This document shows, one piece after another, positions 8,393 to 15,902 of a DNA stretch of 22,665 bases. The notes under the pieces are model-generated. The model worked only from the letters and a program-made list of their open reading frames with translations. It made no database searches and was not told where the DNA came from. Every line of letters begins with the position of its first letter. The stretch's first letter is position 1. Source of the stretch: a virus. The stretch covers positions 1 to 22,665 of IMG/VR virus record IMGVR_UViG_3300037234_000230, one strand, 5' to 3'. The translations under genes were made by a program, and so were the position numbers.

Positions 8393-8465
8393 TTTCTAAC
8401 TCTCCAAATAATTGGGATTAATTTCCTGTAAAGGACTCTCTTTCGAGGATTCATTGATTTTATTA

Positions 8466-8502
8466 AAGATTATGTTAAATAGCAAGATTATGTTAAATGG
8501 CT
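8466..8502 (-). repeat. Tandem repeat ATTTAACATAATCTT, possible internal promoter ahead of scaffold/coat
   Basis: On the minus strand the 108-nt gap between the GNAT gene and scaffold opens with two copies of ATTTAACATAATCTT at an 18-bp period. With that spacing TTAACA of the first copy and CATAAT of the second are 16 bp apart, resembling a sigma70 -35/-10 pair directed at scaffold and coat. A third copy, matching over 18 bp, lies at 13947-13964, next to the tRNA-like remnant. The promoter reading is inference. The repeat itself is directly visible. Confidence 0.5.
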
Positions 8503-9415
8503 AGAAAACTATATCAGGTAAAACTCTTAATACTGTAGCGGCTCCCGGTCCGTAGTTATCAAACACCCACTCGTTGGATTCGTTAAAATTTTCCTTTGCC
8601 GCTCTTAATGGTTCGGCTAGCCTGCTGTCATTAAAGTATTTTGCAATATCTGTTATGCCGCCGCCTAAAGCCTCAAGACCCTGTATACCTTCTTTTGTTC
8701 TTGGCTCATATACTGGCAATGTTCTTTGCAAATACTCGGTAAACCTGCCTCCCTCACCTTCAGGGGCATAAGGATCTAAGCCAGCAGCTAAGCCGCCTAA
8801 CCCTGCTAATGATTCTCTGGCCATTGATGATCCAATCATAGCGGCGGGTTCTAGTATGCTAAGCGCCTTTAAAGCCGGATTCCTTTTTTCAGGTCTTATT
8901 ATTCCCGCCTCTGCCTCTTGGCTACTACCAGCAGCGCCTAAGCCTACAGCACCGGCTATACCAGCTAATTTAAATCCTGATAATGTATCAGTATCCATTG
9001 ACATAGGTATGCCCTCCATACCTTCGGAATAACTATCGGCACTAAACCCTAAGCTTTCGTAAAACTCAACGAGCTTGTCAGCATCGGTATCATCGTCTAA
9101 AGGTGTCGCGGATAATCTAACCGGCTCATCTGGATGTTTAGCCGCTATTTCAGAAAGTGATTTTACAAGCTCCTTTCTAGCCAGCCCTTTACCTCTATGC
9201 TCTAGCGGAGTGCTGACATTTTCTATTAGCGTATAAGGGTCCGAAAATATATCATAACCATCATCGTCAATATCGATATGGTCTTGATAGTTGGCATCAT
9301 ACGATACAGAGGACTCTTTAGCCCTAGCCATTCGAGTGGCAAAGTCCATCGCCAAAGAATCACCGCCTTGAACGCGCTTGGCTAACTCTTCAGCTATCTT
9401 TGTTTTTATTCCCAT
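8501..9415 (-). CDS. GNAT-fold acetyltransferase domain joined to an uncharacterised virion-type C-terminal region
   Basis: 304 aa. Residues about 60-135 show GNAT features: a beta strand IENVSTP, motif A with acetyl-CoA loop HRGKGLARKELVKSL, a strand (PVRLSATP), and motif B-like DKLVEFYESLGF. From about 148 a Gly/Ala-rich hydrophobic segment (LAGIAGAVGLGAAG) is followed by SQEAEAG and then about 140 residues of helical Gly/Leu/Glu sequence without a known motif. This arrangement, an enzyme domain ahead of a Gly/Ala segment with an EAEAG-like turn, resembles tails of phage multidomain virion proteins; that is inference. It starts on the portal stop (TAATG), so it is co-translated with portal. 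P22 has no gene between portal and scaffold. The target of acetylation is unknown; a capsid-packaged enzyme is one possibility. Confidence 0.68.
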   Translation of the reverse strand: MGIKTKIAEELAKRVQGGDSLAMDFATRMARAKESSVSYDANYQDHIDIDDDGYDIFSDPYTLIENVSTPLEHRGKGLARKELVKSLSEIAAKHPDEPVRLSATPLDDDTDADKLVEFYESLGFSADSYSEGMEGIPMSMDTDTLSGFKLAGIAGAVGLGAAGSSQEAEAGIIRPEKRNPALKALSILEPAAMIGSSMARESLAGLGGLAAGLDPYAPEGEGGRFTEYLQRTLPVYEPRTKEGIQGLEALGGGITDIAKYFNDSRLAEPLRAAKENFNESNEWVFDNYGPGAATVLRVLPDIVF

Positions 9416-11565
9416 TACTGACCCATTAAGGAGATTAGTTCGCTCGTAGACATTGATGCTATTTGTGCTTGCATCTGATTTTCTTGAAGCTCTATAGATT
9501 TTTGCTGGTTATCTAGCTGCTTTCCAAAAGCGTCTATATTCTTATTATTGATCGTCGCACCTGCTTCTTGAGCGTCAACCTGAGTATTCATTCTGTCAGT
9601 CTGCGCTCTAAAAGTATCAACCTTCAACTTTCCTTGGTCGATGCTGGCTTTAAATTGGTCTGCTTGAGTCTTTCGCTGAACCTCTGCATTGTCGGCATCC
9701 GCTTTGGATTGCTCCGCTTGAGCTAATAATAGCCCTGCGTCTGGCTGCTGTTGCTGTTGCTGGGATTGCTGGACAAATTCCAAATCCTCGTCCGTTTCTG
9801 CCTCGACAACTCCCTGTAAAATCATTTGCTGGCGGTTAAATTTCTTAATCGCATCAAGTCCTGATCCTTCCATATTCTCAACGATACTAGAATAAATCAA
9901 AGGGACATACTGAGAATCGCCCGGCGTGTTCTGTAATAGCTGATTAAGAACGTCAACAGTTTCTCTTCGCTGGTTGGCGTAGCTGGCACCGGTATCAACA
10001 ACAACGTCAAGTTTCATGCTTTTAACGTCATTTATGCGGACAAACTTGTCAACTTTAGGATGGATTACATACTCCATAAGCAATGCGTCTTTCTCGCCGC
10101 CGTCCTCGCCAACTAATTTAATGAATCTTTGCGAGTCGTAAACCTCGCTTGCCATCCCTAAATATATCTTGCCGACTGTTTTAGTGCATAAAGAAATATT
10201 GTCCATTAATACCGCTGTTTGCATGTCCACGCGCTGCATCATTGCATTAATGGCTTTACCACTAGCATCTGGATCTAGTGTATCTTGTGGCATTCCGCCG
10301 CTTTGGCTAGTAATAAAGCTGCCTGCAACGTCTAACACTAAGCTTGTGTTAGGGTCTATCTGCGCTGGCTGTGTATGCTGTAATGGTCCCAAAGGTATCG
10401 GCTTTCCTTGGTCGTCTAGGCTGTTAATAAGCATGTAAGCGTGCTTGCCTAGCGCCTTCTCCGCCCATCGCTGCTCAAGCCCCGCCACTTGCTCGGGTGT
10501 AAGTATAGGCATTGACGACGAGCTTGTAGCCGCGTTCTCAGCCATGTTTGATATGGCCATATTGGAAAGTCGTTGGGCATCTTTCTGCTTTTCAACTAAA
10601 CCGTAGTAATATTCCTGTCCATCAACATACGAACGATAGCCGTAACACGGCGAAACGGGGATCATATCGCCAACGATTCGGCGCGGCTTGCTTAAGAATC
10701 CACCACCAAACAAAATAGACTTTTCAACGGTGCGTCTAACTATTCGGCGCTCACCAGTCTTTTTAAACCCAGCATCCGCTAACTGTTCGATGACCTCTTT
10801 AATATCGTCTTTAAATATTACTCTTTTCTCACCTGTCAGTTTGTTGACATAGCTAAAAGCTAGAGCTTTTTTCTTTTTGACTTGATAGTGCTCTGAAACG
10901 TAAATGAGCTTGATGTTGTTTAAGTTGAAAATATTCCTGTCGCCGGGCTGAAAGAATGACTCTGGGTCAGCGTCTGGATAAGCATCGTTAAAAGCATCTT
11001 CAGTATAAGTGGTGATAATATCGCACCAGCCAGAATCCGATTTGTCTTGAGCTTTGGCTTGTGGGTCCCATACCACCGTATTATATGCGTTATAAATAGG
11101 CTCAAATATTATTTTTTGATCTTTGTTCTCGGGATCATCTTCAGAAACAAATTCTGTCTTTAGTCGTAACGCGCCCACACCACCTTTTGACATTTCGTTA
11201 ACGACATTATCCATCGACTGTTCGCCGTTAGAGTCGCGATAGTCTTTCCTAAATAGCCCGTTTAATAGCTCGGCATCTTTGGCGCTAGTCTTCTCGTCGG
11301 ATGGTCTGTACTTAACAGCGAAACGGTTAGTTCTCCACTCTGCTTGAAATAGGTTGACCGATTGAGAGGCTTTGTCTAGCTCCATTCTTGGCCGGTTAGC
11401 GAATTGATCGCCCGCCCATCCTTCCCATTGCGCGCCTGAAACGTCAACAAATCTTATTGACTCGTTTGACTGATCTCGTTGAAACTCGGTTAAATTCCAA
11501 GCCTCGCTTACTTTATTCAAGATCTTAACAAAGTCGTCTTTATTCTTGCCGCTCATTTCATGCAT
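9415..11565 (-). CDS. P22 gp1-like portal protein
   Basis: The 716 aa are close to the 725 aa of P22 gp1. The N terminus (residues 5-60) and the segments YNTVVWDPQAKAQD, SPCYGYRSYVDGQEYYYGLV and KDAQRLSNMAISNMAENAA are typical of this portal family. A Gln run lies near residues 605-612, followed by a long helical, heptad-like C-terminal tail (about 620-705). In P22 the equivalent tail forms the barrel that reaches into the capsid. It forms the dodecameric DNA entry ring and binds TerL and then gp4. Its start overlaps the TerL stop by 8 nt; a second in-frame ATG at 11556 is equally possible because neither has a clear Shine-Dalgarno sequence. Confidence 0.88.
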   Translation of the reverse strand: MHEMSGKNKDDFVKILNKVSEAWNLTEFQRDQSNESIRFVDVSGAQWEGWAGDQFANRPRMELDKASQSVNLFQAEWRTNRFAVKYRPSDEKTSAKDAELLNGLFRKDYRDSNGEQSMDNVVNEMSKGGVGALRLKTEFVSEDDPENKDQKIIFEPIYNAYNTVVWDPQAKAQDKSDSGWCDIITTYTEDAFNDAYPDADPESFFQPGDRNIFNLNNIKLIYVSEHYQVKKKKALAFSYVNKLTGEKRVIFKDDIKEVIEQLADAGFKKTGERRIVRRTVEKSILFGGGFLSKPRRIVGDMIPVSPCYGYRSYVDGQEYYYGLVEKQKDAQRLSNMAISNMAENAATSSSSMPILTPEQVAGLEQRWAEKALGKHAYMLINSLDDQGKPIPLGPLQHTQPAQIDPNTSLVLDVAGSFITSQSGGMPQDTLDPDASGKAINAMMQRVDMQTAVLMDNISLCTKTVGKIYLGMASEVYDSQRFIKLVGEDGGEKDALLMEYVIHPKVDKFVRINDVKSMKLDVVVDTGASYANQRRETVDVLNQLLQNTPGDSQYVPLIYSSIVENMEGSGLDAIKKFNRQQMILQGVVEAETDEDLEFVQQSQQQQQQPDAGLLLAQAEQSKADADNAEVQRKTQADQFKASIDQGKLKVDTFRAQTDRMNTQVDAQEAGATINNKNIDAFGKQLDNQQKSIELQENQMQAQIASMSTSELISLMGQ

Positions 11566-13108
11566 AGTGATTAACCATAGGTACGTTCAAAACTTGAACC
11601 TGCTTTCTTGGCGGTACAGGCTCGGCAAAAGTAAGGGCTATAGCGTCACCATCATCAGGTGAAAACCCATAATCCTTTTTAATCTTCTCTTTCTTTTCCA
11701 GAATAATTCTATCGTGGGAGTCTCGATAGTATGGAGATGCGCACAAATCCGCCTGCAACTCATCATCATCTGGAACCTGAACGTCTAAGTTCTCATCCCT
11801 AAGCCACAAGTTTAGGCTTCCCCACATTTCGCCACGTTTGTTTTTATACTTAGTGTCGTTTAACGGGGATGAGCCGAAATATATAGCTTTAACACGCTCT
11901 TTATACCCTAATTCGTGCAATCTATCAACAATGTCGGACCCTCCACCAGCATCGACAAACATCATATCAGGTTTCTTTTTTGCTATCGGGCATACTTCAT
12001 CTAATACCTGAACGCACTTACTAACAGCTTTCCCGAGAGAATCGACCTGATCGCCAACCCAGCTCCTTTTATCGTAAGCTCTGCGCCCGCAACGCTTAAT
12101 CATTGAGAATCTATCACCACCCCTAGACGGATCGACACCGACAATTAAGTCTCCACTAACATTAACGGTAGACTTTCTCGCTTTCATTACACTATCAGCG
12201 CTAATCAGACCCTCACCACCGGACACTTGGAACGCTTCCGATGCATTCATAGGGTATTCTTGCTTAAAGCTCTTGTGGCCGTCTGTACCGTCTGCTGATA
12301 GCTCAGTTACCTTTTGTCTCATCCAGTAGGATTGCTCATCACTTAATCCATATTGAGACTGAAGCTCCGACTCGTCATCCGACAGAATAAAGTCTTCAGG
12401 CAGCTTTTTTCGGTATTCCTCCTGCCAAAACCAAGGCACAAAAATAGCTATAAACTCACTCTGACCGCTCTCGGCAAGTTTCCACTGCTGATGATAGAAG
12501 TTGTTCAGCCCGTTAGCTGTCGACTCATATATGATTTCCGTTCCGGCTGCGTCCGGTATTGTTTGAAGTATACCTTTCGCGTGCTCTGCGGCATGAGGCC
12601 AGAAAGCAACCTCCGAACCATGGAAGTATTGATTTGTTTGCGATCGACCAACCGACTTATTACCAGCCGTTCCGACCTTAAAGCCAGAGTCAAGCTGATC
12701 AAAAAGAAGCTCTTTAGCATTACTTGCGCTTATTGATGGCCTTACCGCATCGGGTAGATTGTCATAATAGCGTTTAGACATTCTAAAAAGGTTTTGGGTA
12801 GCGTCGTCTTCATGCGTAAGAATAAAGGCGTTAACCGACTTGTTGTGAGATGTGCGCCATACAAAGCGACCCTCCGCATAAGTTGATACGCCTTGCTGTC
12901 TACCCTTAAGGACGATAGCTCGAACCTTTCCGGTCTCGTCTCTTTGGATTTCTATCTGCTCGTGTATATATTTCTGAGCCTTGTTAAGCTCAAAAGGTTT
13001 ATTACCGCTAGCTTTCGTTTTTATCGTTAAGCAATTTCTAGCAAAGAACTCAAAATCATCTTTAAGCTTCTGCCTTGTTGCTAACTCTATGTCAACTGGC
13101 TCAACCAT
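11558..13108 (-). CDS. Terminase large subunit (packaging ATPase-nuclease)
   Basis: 516 aa. The ATPase domain shows a Walker A-type loop GRQQGVST (69-76), a Walker B-like strand YFHGSEVAFW (161-170) with the catalytic-type Glu166, and a coupling motif ESTANG (195-200). The C-terminal RNase H-like nuclease domain shows VGVDPSRGGD (Asp326), MFVDAGGG (Asp386) and DDGDAIALTF (Asp488), the three acidic positions expected for headful terminases. The enzyme translocates concatemeric DNA into the procapsid and cuts it. It overlaps the TerS-like gene by 22 nt and is followed directly by portal. All catalytic motifs look intact. P22 gp2, the functional model, is 499 aa. Confidence 0.92.
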   Translation of the reverse strand: MVEPVDIELATRQKLKDDFEFFARNCLTIKTKASGNKPFELNKAQKYIHEQIEIQRDETGKVRAIVLKGRQQGVSTYAEGRFVWRTSHNKSVNAFILTHEDDATQNLFRMSKRYYDNLPDAVRPSISASNAKELLFDQLDSGFKVGTAGNKSVGRSQTNQYFHGSEVAFWPHAAEHAKGILQTIPDAAGTEIIYESTANGLNNFYHQQWKLAESGQSEFIAIFVPWFWQEEYRKKLPEDFILSDDESELQSQYGLSDEQSYWMRQKVTELSADGTDGHKSFKQEYPMNASEAFQVSGGEGLISADSVMKARKSTVNVSGDLIVGVDPSRGGDRFSMIKRCGRRAYDKRSWVGDQVDSLGKAVSKCVQVLDEVCPIAKKKPDMMFVDAGGGSDIVDRLHELGYKERVKAIYFGSSPLNDTKYKNKRGEMWGSLNLWLRDENLDVQVPDDDELQADLCASPYYRDSHDRIILEKKEKIKKDYGFSPDDGDAIALTFAEPVPPRKQVQVLNVPMVNHYA

Positions 13109-13368
13109 TCTTCTGCGCTCTGTTCTATTCTGTGTGTGCTTTCAACTGCTTTAGTGTCAGGTAAATACTTTCTTATTAATGATAATCTAGCATCATTTGA
13201 GGCTTTAAGTCTTTGTACGTCTATCGCGTCAAGTACTTGATTTAAATCAGCTAATTTATCAGCGCTTTCAATAACTTGCTGGATTAACCCCCTGTTCTTT
13301 AATGACTCTAAAACTTCTTCTCGTTTTGTCTCTCTTATCGCTTGAGCGCGGGTCTGTCCTACCCTCAT
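13087..13368 (-). CDS. Putative small terminase subunit (short)
   Basis: 93 aa, mostly helical. The middle and end (VLDAIDVQRLKASNDARLSL, then IRKYLPDTKAVES) resemble the oligomerisation and C-terminal part of small terminases in other podophages, where an LxKxLPDxKxVE-type ending is common. An N-terminal helix-turn-helix DNA-binding domain is not obvious. It is much shorter than P22 gp3 (162 aa). It starts on the stop of the HNH gene (TAATG) and overlaps TerL by 22 nt, exactly where TerS is expected. It would recognise the packaging site and stimulate TerL. Alternatively it is an accessory protein and the true TerS lies elsewhere. Confidence 0.6.
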   Translation of the reverse strand: MRVGQTRAQAIRETKREEVLESLKNRGLIQQVIESADKLADLNQVLDAIDVQRLKASNDARLSLIRKYLPDTKAVESTHRIEQSAEEWLSQLT

Positions 13369-13904
13369 TAGGAAGCCCTCGCAAAGTCTTTGTGGTATTT
13401 CAATTCAGCTTCACGCCTAACCTTGATCGCAGCATCTTTTGTCTTAAACGATCCAAGGTGAATTCTATTTGTCACCCGCTTTCCTATGTCTTCATGGCCT
13501 TTGGGTATTTTAATATAAGCTACCCATCTATCTTTATTGACAGCATAATGAACACCCTTAAACCCTGACTTATTATTAGATTGCAAAGGTTTGTTTTGAT
13601 GGTTCTCGGAGTTTGTGGCTTCTCTAAGATTATCGATTCTGTTATCTGATTTTATGCAATTGATATGATCTATCTGGTCGGATGGCCAGCTTCCAGTCAT
13701 ATAAACCCAAGCAAGTCTATGTGCTAGGTATTTTTTCCCGTTGACGGTTATGTGGATATAGCCTTTAGGGTGCGGACTGCCAGCCTCTGCATCAGGATTA
13801 GATTTCCTGATAAATGCCCCAGTAGAAGGGTTATAGCTAAACATATCTTTTAGATATTCTTGGTCTGACTTCAGAGTGTTAAATACTTCTCTATTCTCGC
13901 TCAT
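13368..13904 (-). CDS. HNH homing-type endonuclease with C-terminal AP2 DNA-binding domain
   Basis: 178 aa. The N-terminal part (about 12-70) contains the usual lead-in with YLAHRLAWVYMTGSWP. The HNH core follows: QIDHINCIKSDNRIDNLREA (77-96) with Asp79-His80, Asn88 and the later Asn99/His102. Residues 113-176 (SGFKGVHYAVNKDRWVAYI and HLGSFKTKDAAIKVRREAEL) are an AP2 domain. This pairing is the standard design of free-standing phage HNH endonucleases, which nick or cut DNA and spread themselves. HNH enzymes next to terminase can also aid packaging cleavage in some phages. GAGGT lies about 8 nt before the ATG. Its stop overlaps the TerS-like start. A 12-bp palindrome lies just upstream (13917-13928). 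Confidence 0.9.
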   Translation of the reverse strand: MSENREVFNTLKSDQEYLKDMFSYNPSTGAFIRKSNPDAEAGSPHPKGYIHITVNGKKYLAHRLAWVYMTGSWPSDQIDHINCIKSDNRIDNLREATNSENHQNKPLQSNNKSGFKGVHYAVNKDRWVAYIKIPKGHEDIGKRVTNRIHLGSFKTKDAAIKVRREAELKYHKDFARAS

Positions 13905-13916
13905 AGCGGATTACCT

Positions 13917-13928
13917 CGTTAATTAACG
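13917..13928. repeat. 12-bp perfect palindrome upstream of the HNH gene
   Basis: CGTTAATTAACG reads identically on both strands and lies about 13-24 nt upstream of the HNH start, covering its Shine-Dalgarno region edge. It could be an operator or an RNA hairpin in the leader. There is no direct evidence for either. Confidence 0.4.
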
Positions 13929-13946
13929 GAATAGTTATATTATCAC

Positions 13947-13964
13947 AGATTATGTTAAATGGCT
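13947..13964 (-). repeat. Third copy of the AGCCATTTAACATAATCT repeat
   Basis: These 18 bp match 8485-8502 exactly. On the minus strand the copy begins inside the 3' end of the tRNA-like remnant and runs downstream of it, toward the HNH and terminase genes. tRNA-Phe (16264-16338) shares the shorter trailer CCATTTAACA. A processing signal or promoter part are possible roles. Confidence 0.5.
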
Positions 13965-14008
13965 GGCAAGACTGGCCTCGAACCAGTGACCTACTGAGCT
14001 ACTTGCCA
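13960..14008 (-). tRNA. Anticodon-arm-less tRNA-like gene (tRNA remnant or minimal tRNA-like RNA)
   Basis: Read on the minus strand, 49 nt give a perfect 7-bp acceptor stem (TGGCAAG with CTTGCCA), TA at positions 8-9, the start of a D arm (GCTCAGTAGGTC), then directly a perfect 5-bp T stem (ACTGG/CCAGT) with loop TTCGAGG, discriminator G and an encoded CCA. The 3' half of the D arm, the anticodon arm and the variable loop are absent. The sequence is what a tRNA would leave after deletion between AGGT in the D loop and AGGTC in the variable region, both common tRNA positions. The acceptor and T stems are undamaged, so it may still be processed and folded. It cannot decode. A pseudogene or a regulatory tRNA mimic are both possible. 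Confidence 0.65.
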
Positions 14009-14089
14009 AAATTTGTTAAATCTGGCCTTTAGTCTTGTTCATTATATCATTTCCCCTTTGTCTAGTATTACCCTTCCCCTAACCATTAA

Positions 14090-14293
14090 TTAATACGGAT
14101 AGCTATTAGTCCAAGCTAATTTTGTGTGCCCGCAATGCTGGCATTCCCACCATGTTTCCAACTCGTTATCATCCATATCCATAGGTGTCATATGGCATCT
14201 TGGCGCTGATTCATCAATACGTTTAGCCATTTCGATATTTACATCGTTCATGTCATCCATTATTTTGAATTCTTCAGCTGTTAATTTACTCAT
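14090..14293 (-). CDS. Small protein with one CxxC zinc-ribbon-like knuckle
   Basis: 67 aa, unknown. The C-terminal part reads WWECQHCGHTKLAW, one Cys pair, with an isolated Cys-His about 20 residues earlier (RCHM). Together they could hold a zinc ion. The N-terminal half is acidic and Met-rich. AGGAAG precedes the ATG by 3 nt. It is the last of the small-gene strip before the tRNA-like remnant and the HNH gene. Confidence 0.6.
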   Translation of the reverse strand: MSKLTAEEFKIMDDMNDVNIEMAKRIDESAPRCHMTPMDMDDNELETWWECQHCGHTKLAWTNSYPY

Positions 14294-14362
14294 TGCTTCC
14301 TACCTTATTGCTGATGTCGGGAATATGGTCCCTACTCTCTATCGTTATACGCATTAATTAAA

Positions 14363-14677
14363 CTATGATCGTTGTAATTTCTGCCAATTATTGAACCAAG
14401 ATAACTCCTTATCATTAAGAAGCCTGTAATACCTTTCTTCGCTTTTGTTCAGCCGGTCAACTAACCCTTGATCGCTATGCGTATTTGATCCGTAATAGTA
14501 ACCGTGAATAGAGTAATTCTCAGCGTCATGCGCGACAACAAACTTAATCCGCTTTTCAATCCAGAACATAGGGTTTTCGCAATCAAAAACACAGTCGTGG
14601 TGGTCATGGTTATTAACTTGAACAATATAATTAAAATTTAAGCTCTTTAAATCATCCTTTGAATATTCAATCTTCAT
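14363..14677 (-). CDS. Hypothetical protein, 104 aa
   Basis: I do not recognise this protein. It is rich in Asn, Tyr and His (VNNHDHHDCVFDCENPMFWI, then YSIHGYYYGSNTHSDQG) and ends in a charged helix (VDRLNKSEERYYRLLNDKEL). A strong AAAGGAG lies about 10 nt before the ATG, which supports expression. It may be a small soluble protein. No membrane segment or signal peptide is seen. Confidence 0.55.
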   Translation of the reverse strand: MKIEYSKDDLKSLNFNYIVQVNNHDHHDCVFDCENPMFWIEKRIKFVVAHDAENYSIHGYYYGSNTHSDQGLVDRLNKSEERYYRLLNDKELSWFNNWQKLQRS

Positions 14678-14707
14678 TATCTTTAAGCTCCTTTGGCATA
14701 CATAGCC

Positions 14708-14827
14708 CTATACAAAAAAATTAATATAAACGCCGGTTATCATTCCATATATGAAACCAAATACAGCGATAAATACTGCTAGCGTTATTACCCACGCATT
14801 TAGAATTAGGTTTTTAATCGTCTTCAT
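14708..14827 (-). CDS. 39-aa single-span membrane peptide
   Basis: MKTIKNLILNAWVITLAVF followed by IAVFGFIYGMITGVYINFFV: a short basic N terminus and one long hydrophobic stretch (about residues 7-37), so an N-in membrane peptide is expected. AAAGGGG precedes the ATG at 14827 by 5 nt. A small inner-membrane effector or a spanin/holin helper is possible. The small size alone does not decide. Confidence 0.55.
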   Translation of the reverse strand: MKTIKNLILNAWVITLAVFIAVFGFIYGMITGVYINFFV

Positions 14828-14850
14828 CTCATCCCCTTTGGTTATGCTGG

Positions 14851-15024
14851 TTAAATGAGCCGTAAAGCCATATCTCTATCAAATGCCAGATTGTCAGCTT
14901 GCTGAGTTACCTTTTTACAATCGATGCAAACCCTATCGCCTTGGCTGTAAACAATCTCTGCAAATGTTTCCTTTACACCTAAACACATGGTGCATGTTAA
15001 TTTTTTCTCTATTTCCGTCTTCAC
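14851..15024 (-). CDS. 57-aa zinc-ribbon-like protein (GTG start)
   Basis: Starts at GTG (15024) preceded by AAAGGGG at 6 nt spacing. Two Cys pairs, CTMC (11-14) and CIDC (33-36), are separated by 18 residues, the pattern of a small zinc ribbon. It has a charged N terminus and a helical C terminus. Function is unknown. The leader AAAGGGGTAAATA is nearly the same as in the neighbouring GTG gene and in two plus-strand genes. Confidence 0.6.
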   Translation of the reverse strand: MKTEIEKKLTCTMCLGVKETFAEIVYSQGDRVCIDCKKVTQQADNLAFDRDMALRLI

Positions 15025-15063
15025 TATTTACCCCTTTGCTTTGGTTATACTCCGCACGCTTAA

Positions 15064-15195
15064 TTATTCGCCTAGAACCCATTCAAGGCACATTATTTGG
15101 AACTTAATCATTTTAGCCTGACTATCAAACTTGGTATTTTCAAGGCTTAGCTTAAGTCCTTTCAACTCTTCTCTAATCTCTTGCTCACTCTTCAC
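15064..15195 (-). CDS. 43-aa helical peptide (GTG start)
   Basis: Starts at GTG (15195) after AAGGGG at 7 nt spacing. The sequence begins VKSEQEIREELKGLKLSLEN and is predicted helical throughout, with a possible short coiled coil. It is not recognised. The ribosome site and tight packing between neighbours support it as a real gene, but it is short enough for doubt. Confidence 0.45.
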   Translation of the reverse strand: MKSEQEIREELKGLKLSLENTKFDSQAKMIKFQIMCLEWVLGE

Positions 15196-15210
15196 TATCT
15201 CACCCCTTAA

Positions 15211-15405
15211 TTAATCTGGATCTTGAATTGTATTAATAAGCATTTCAGGGCTTATCACATAAACTTTATCATTATGCCTAAGCTCGACCATTTTCCATTC
15301 CGCAATTGATAGGCTCATACATTCTTTTAGGCAACTTCCAATATCTGAACCTATCTGAGCTTCAACACTAATCATCACTATTTTAATATTGCTATATTCT
15401 TTCAT
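15211..15405 (-). CDS. Hypothetical protein, 64 aa
   Basis: Starts at the ATG at 15405, which overlaps the stop of the upstream gene by 1 nt (TAATG). The N-terminal beta strand IKIVMISVEAQIGS and the later VELRHNDKVYVISPE suggest a small alpha/beta fold. Two Cys (SCLKEC) are close together. No family is recognised. Confidence 0.5.
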   Translation of the reverse strand: MKEYSNIKIVMISVEAQIGSDIGSCLKECMSLSIAEWKMVELRHNDKVYVISPEMLINTIQDPD

Positions 15406-15662
15406 TACTCTTCGCCCCTATTGGTGGTTAATCGATTCAATACCTTCTTTGCGTTATCACCAGCACATGAGCAGCAGAAATCATGCCCGCACTTCTTCTT
15501 GCCTCCGCCAACATCATTCCAAAGCATTTTCAAAGCGTCTTCTAGTACCTTGTTATTAACCTCTAACTCACTTATATAATTAGCAGCTGTTACACATTTC
15601 CTATACACACCGCTCGAGTTATTAATAAGCCATATCTTAAGCTCTTCTGAATTATCACTCAT
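15405..15662 (-). CDS. Cys-rich hypothetical protein, 85 aa
   Basis: An N-terminal helical half (ELEVNNKVLEDALKMLWNDV) is followed by a compact Cys/His cluster KKKCGHDFCCSCAGDN (about 56-71), which could bind zinc. It overlaps the next upstream gene by 4 nt (ATGA-type junction). I recognise the general build (phage helix plus zinc knuckle) but no named family. Confidence 0.55.
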   Translation of the reverse strand: MSDNSEELKIWLINNSSGVYRKCVTAANYISELEVNNKVLEDALKMLWNDVGGGKKKCGHDFCCSCAGDNAKKVLNRLTTNRGEE

Positions 15663-15892
15663 ACCATACCCCCTAATCTAATTCTTTCTTGATGATCCTC
15701 TATAACCCATCTTTTACGCTGAAGCTCCTTATTTAGCCGTGACTGTTCCTCGCTTACTTTCGGTGCCGTGTTCTTAGCTTGAACGTATTTCGACCTCTTG
15801 CGGCCTTCCTCACACCTCACGCATCTGTTTGTAATGCTATCCCTAATGAATGAACTACAGCTGCATGGGTTCTTTGCTTTGTATGTGCTCAT
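15659..15892 (-). CDS. Cys-motif hypothetical protein, 77 aa
   Basis: Cys10, Cys12 and the later CVRC (24-27) suggest a zinc site near the N terminus (NPCSCSS, TNRCVRCEEG). The rest is a highly basic, helical stretch (LNKELQRKRWVIEDHQERIR), possibly nucleic-acid binding. It overlaps the following gene by 4 nt. No named family is recognised. Confidence 0.55.
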   Translation of the reverse strand: MSTYKAKNPCSCSSFIRDSITNRCVRCEEGRKRSKYVQAKNTAPKVSEEQSRLNKELQRKRWVIEDHQERIRLGGMV

Positions 15893-15902
15893 GGTTAATC
15901 CG

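Noticed and set aside
9740-9775. CTG/TTG-rich microsatellite in the portal gene
   Set aside because: It encodes a Gln run in the portal tail, which is common in these proteins, and shows no sign of disruption.
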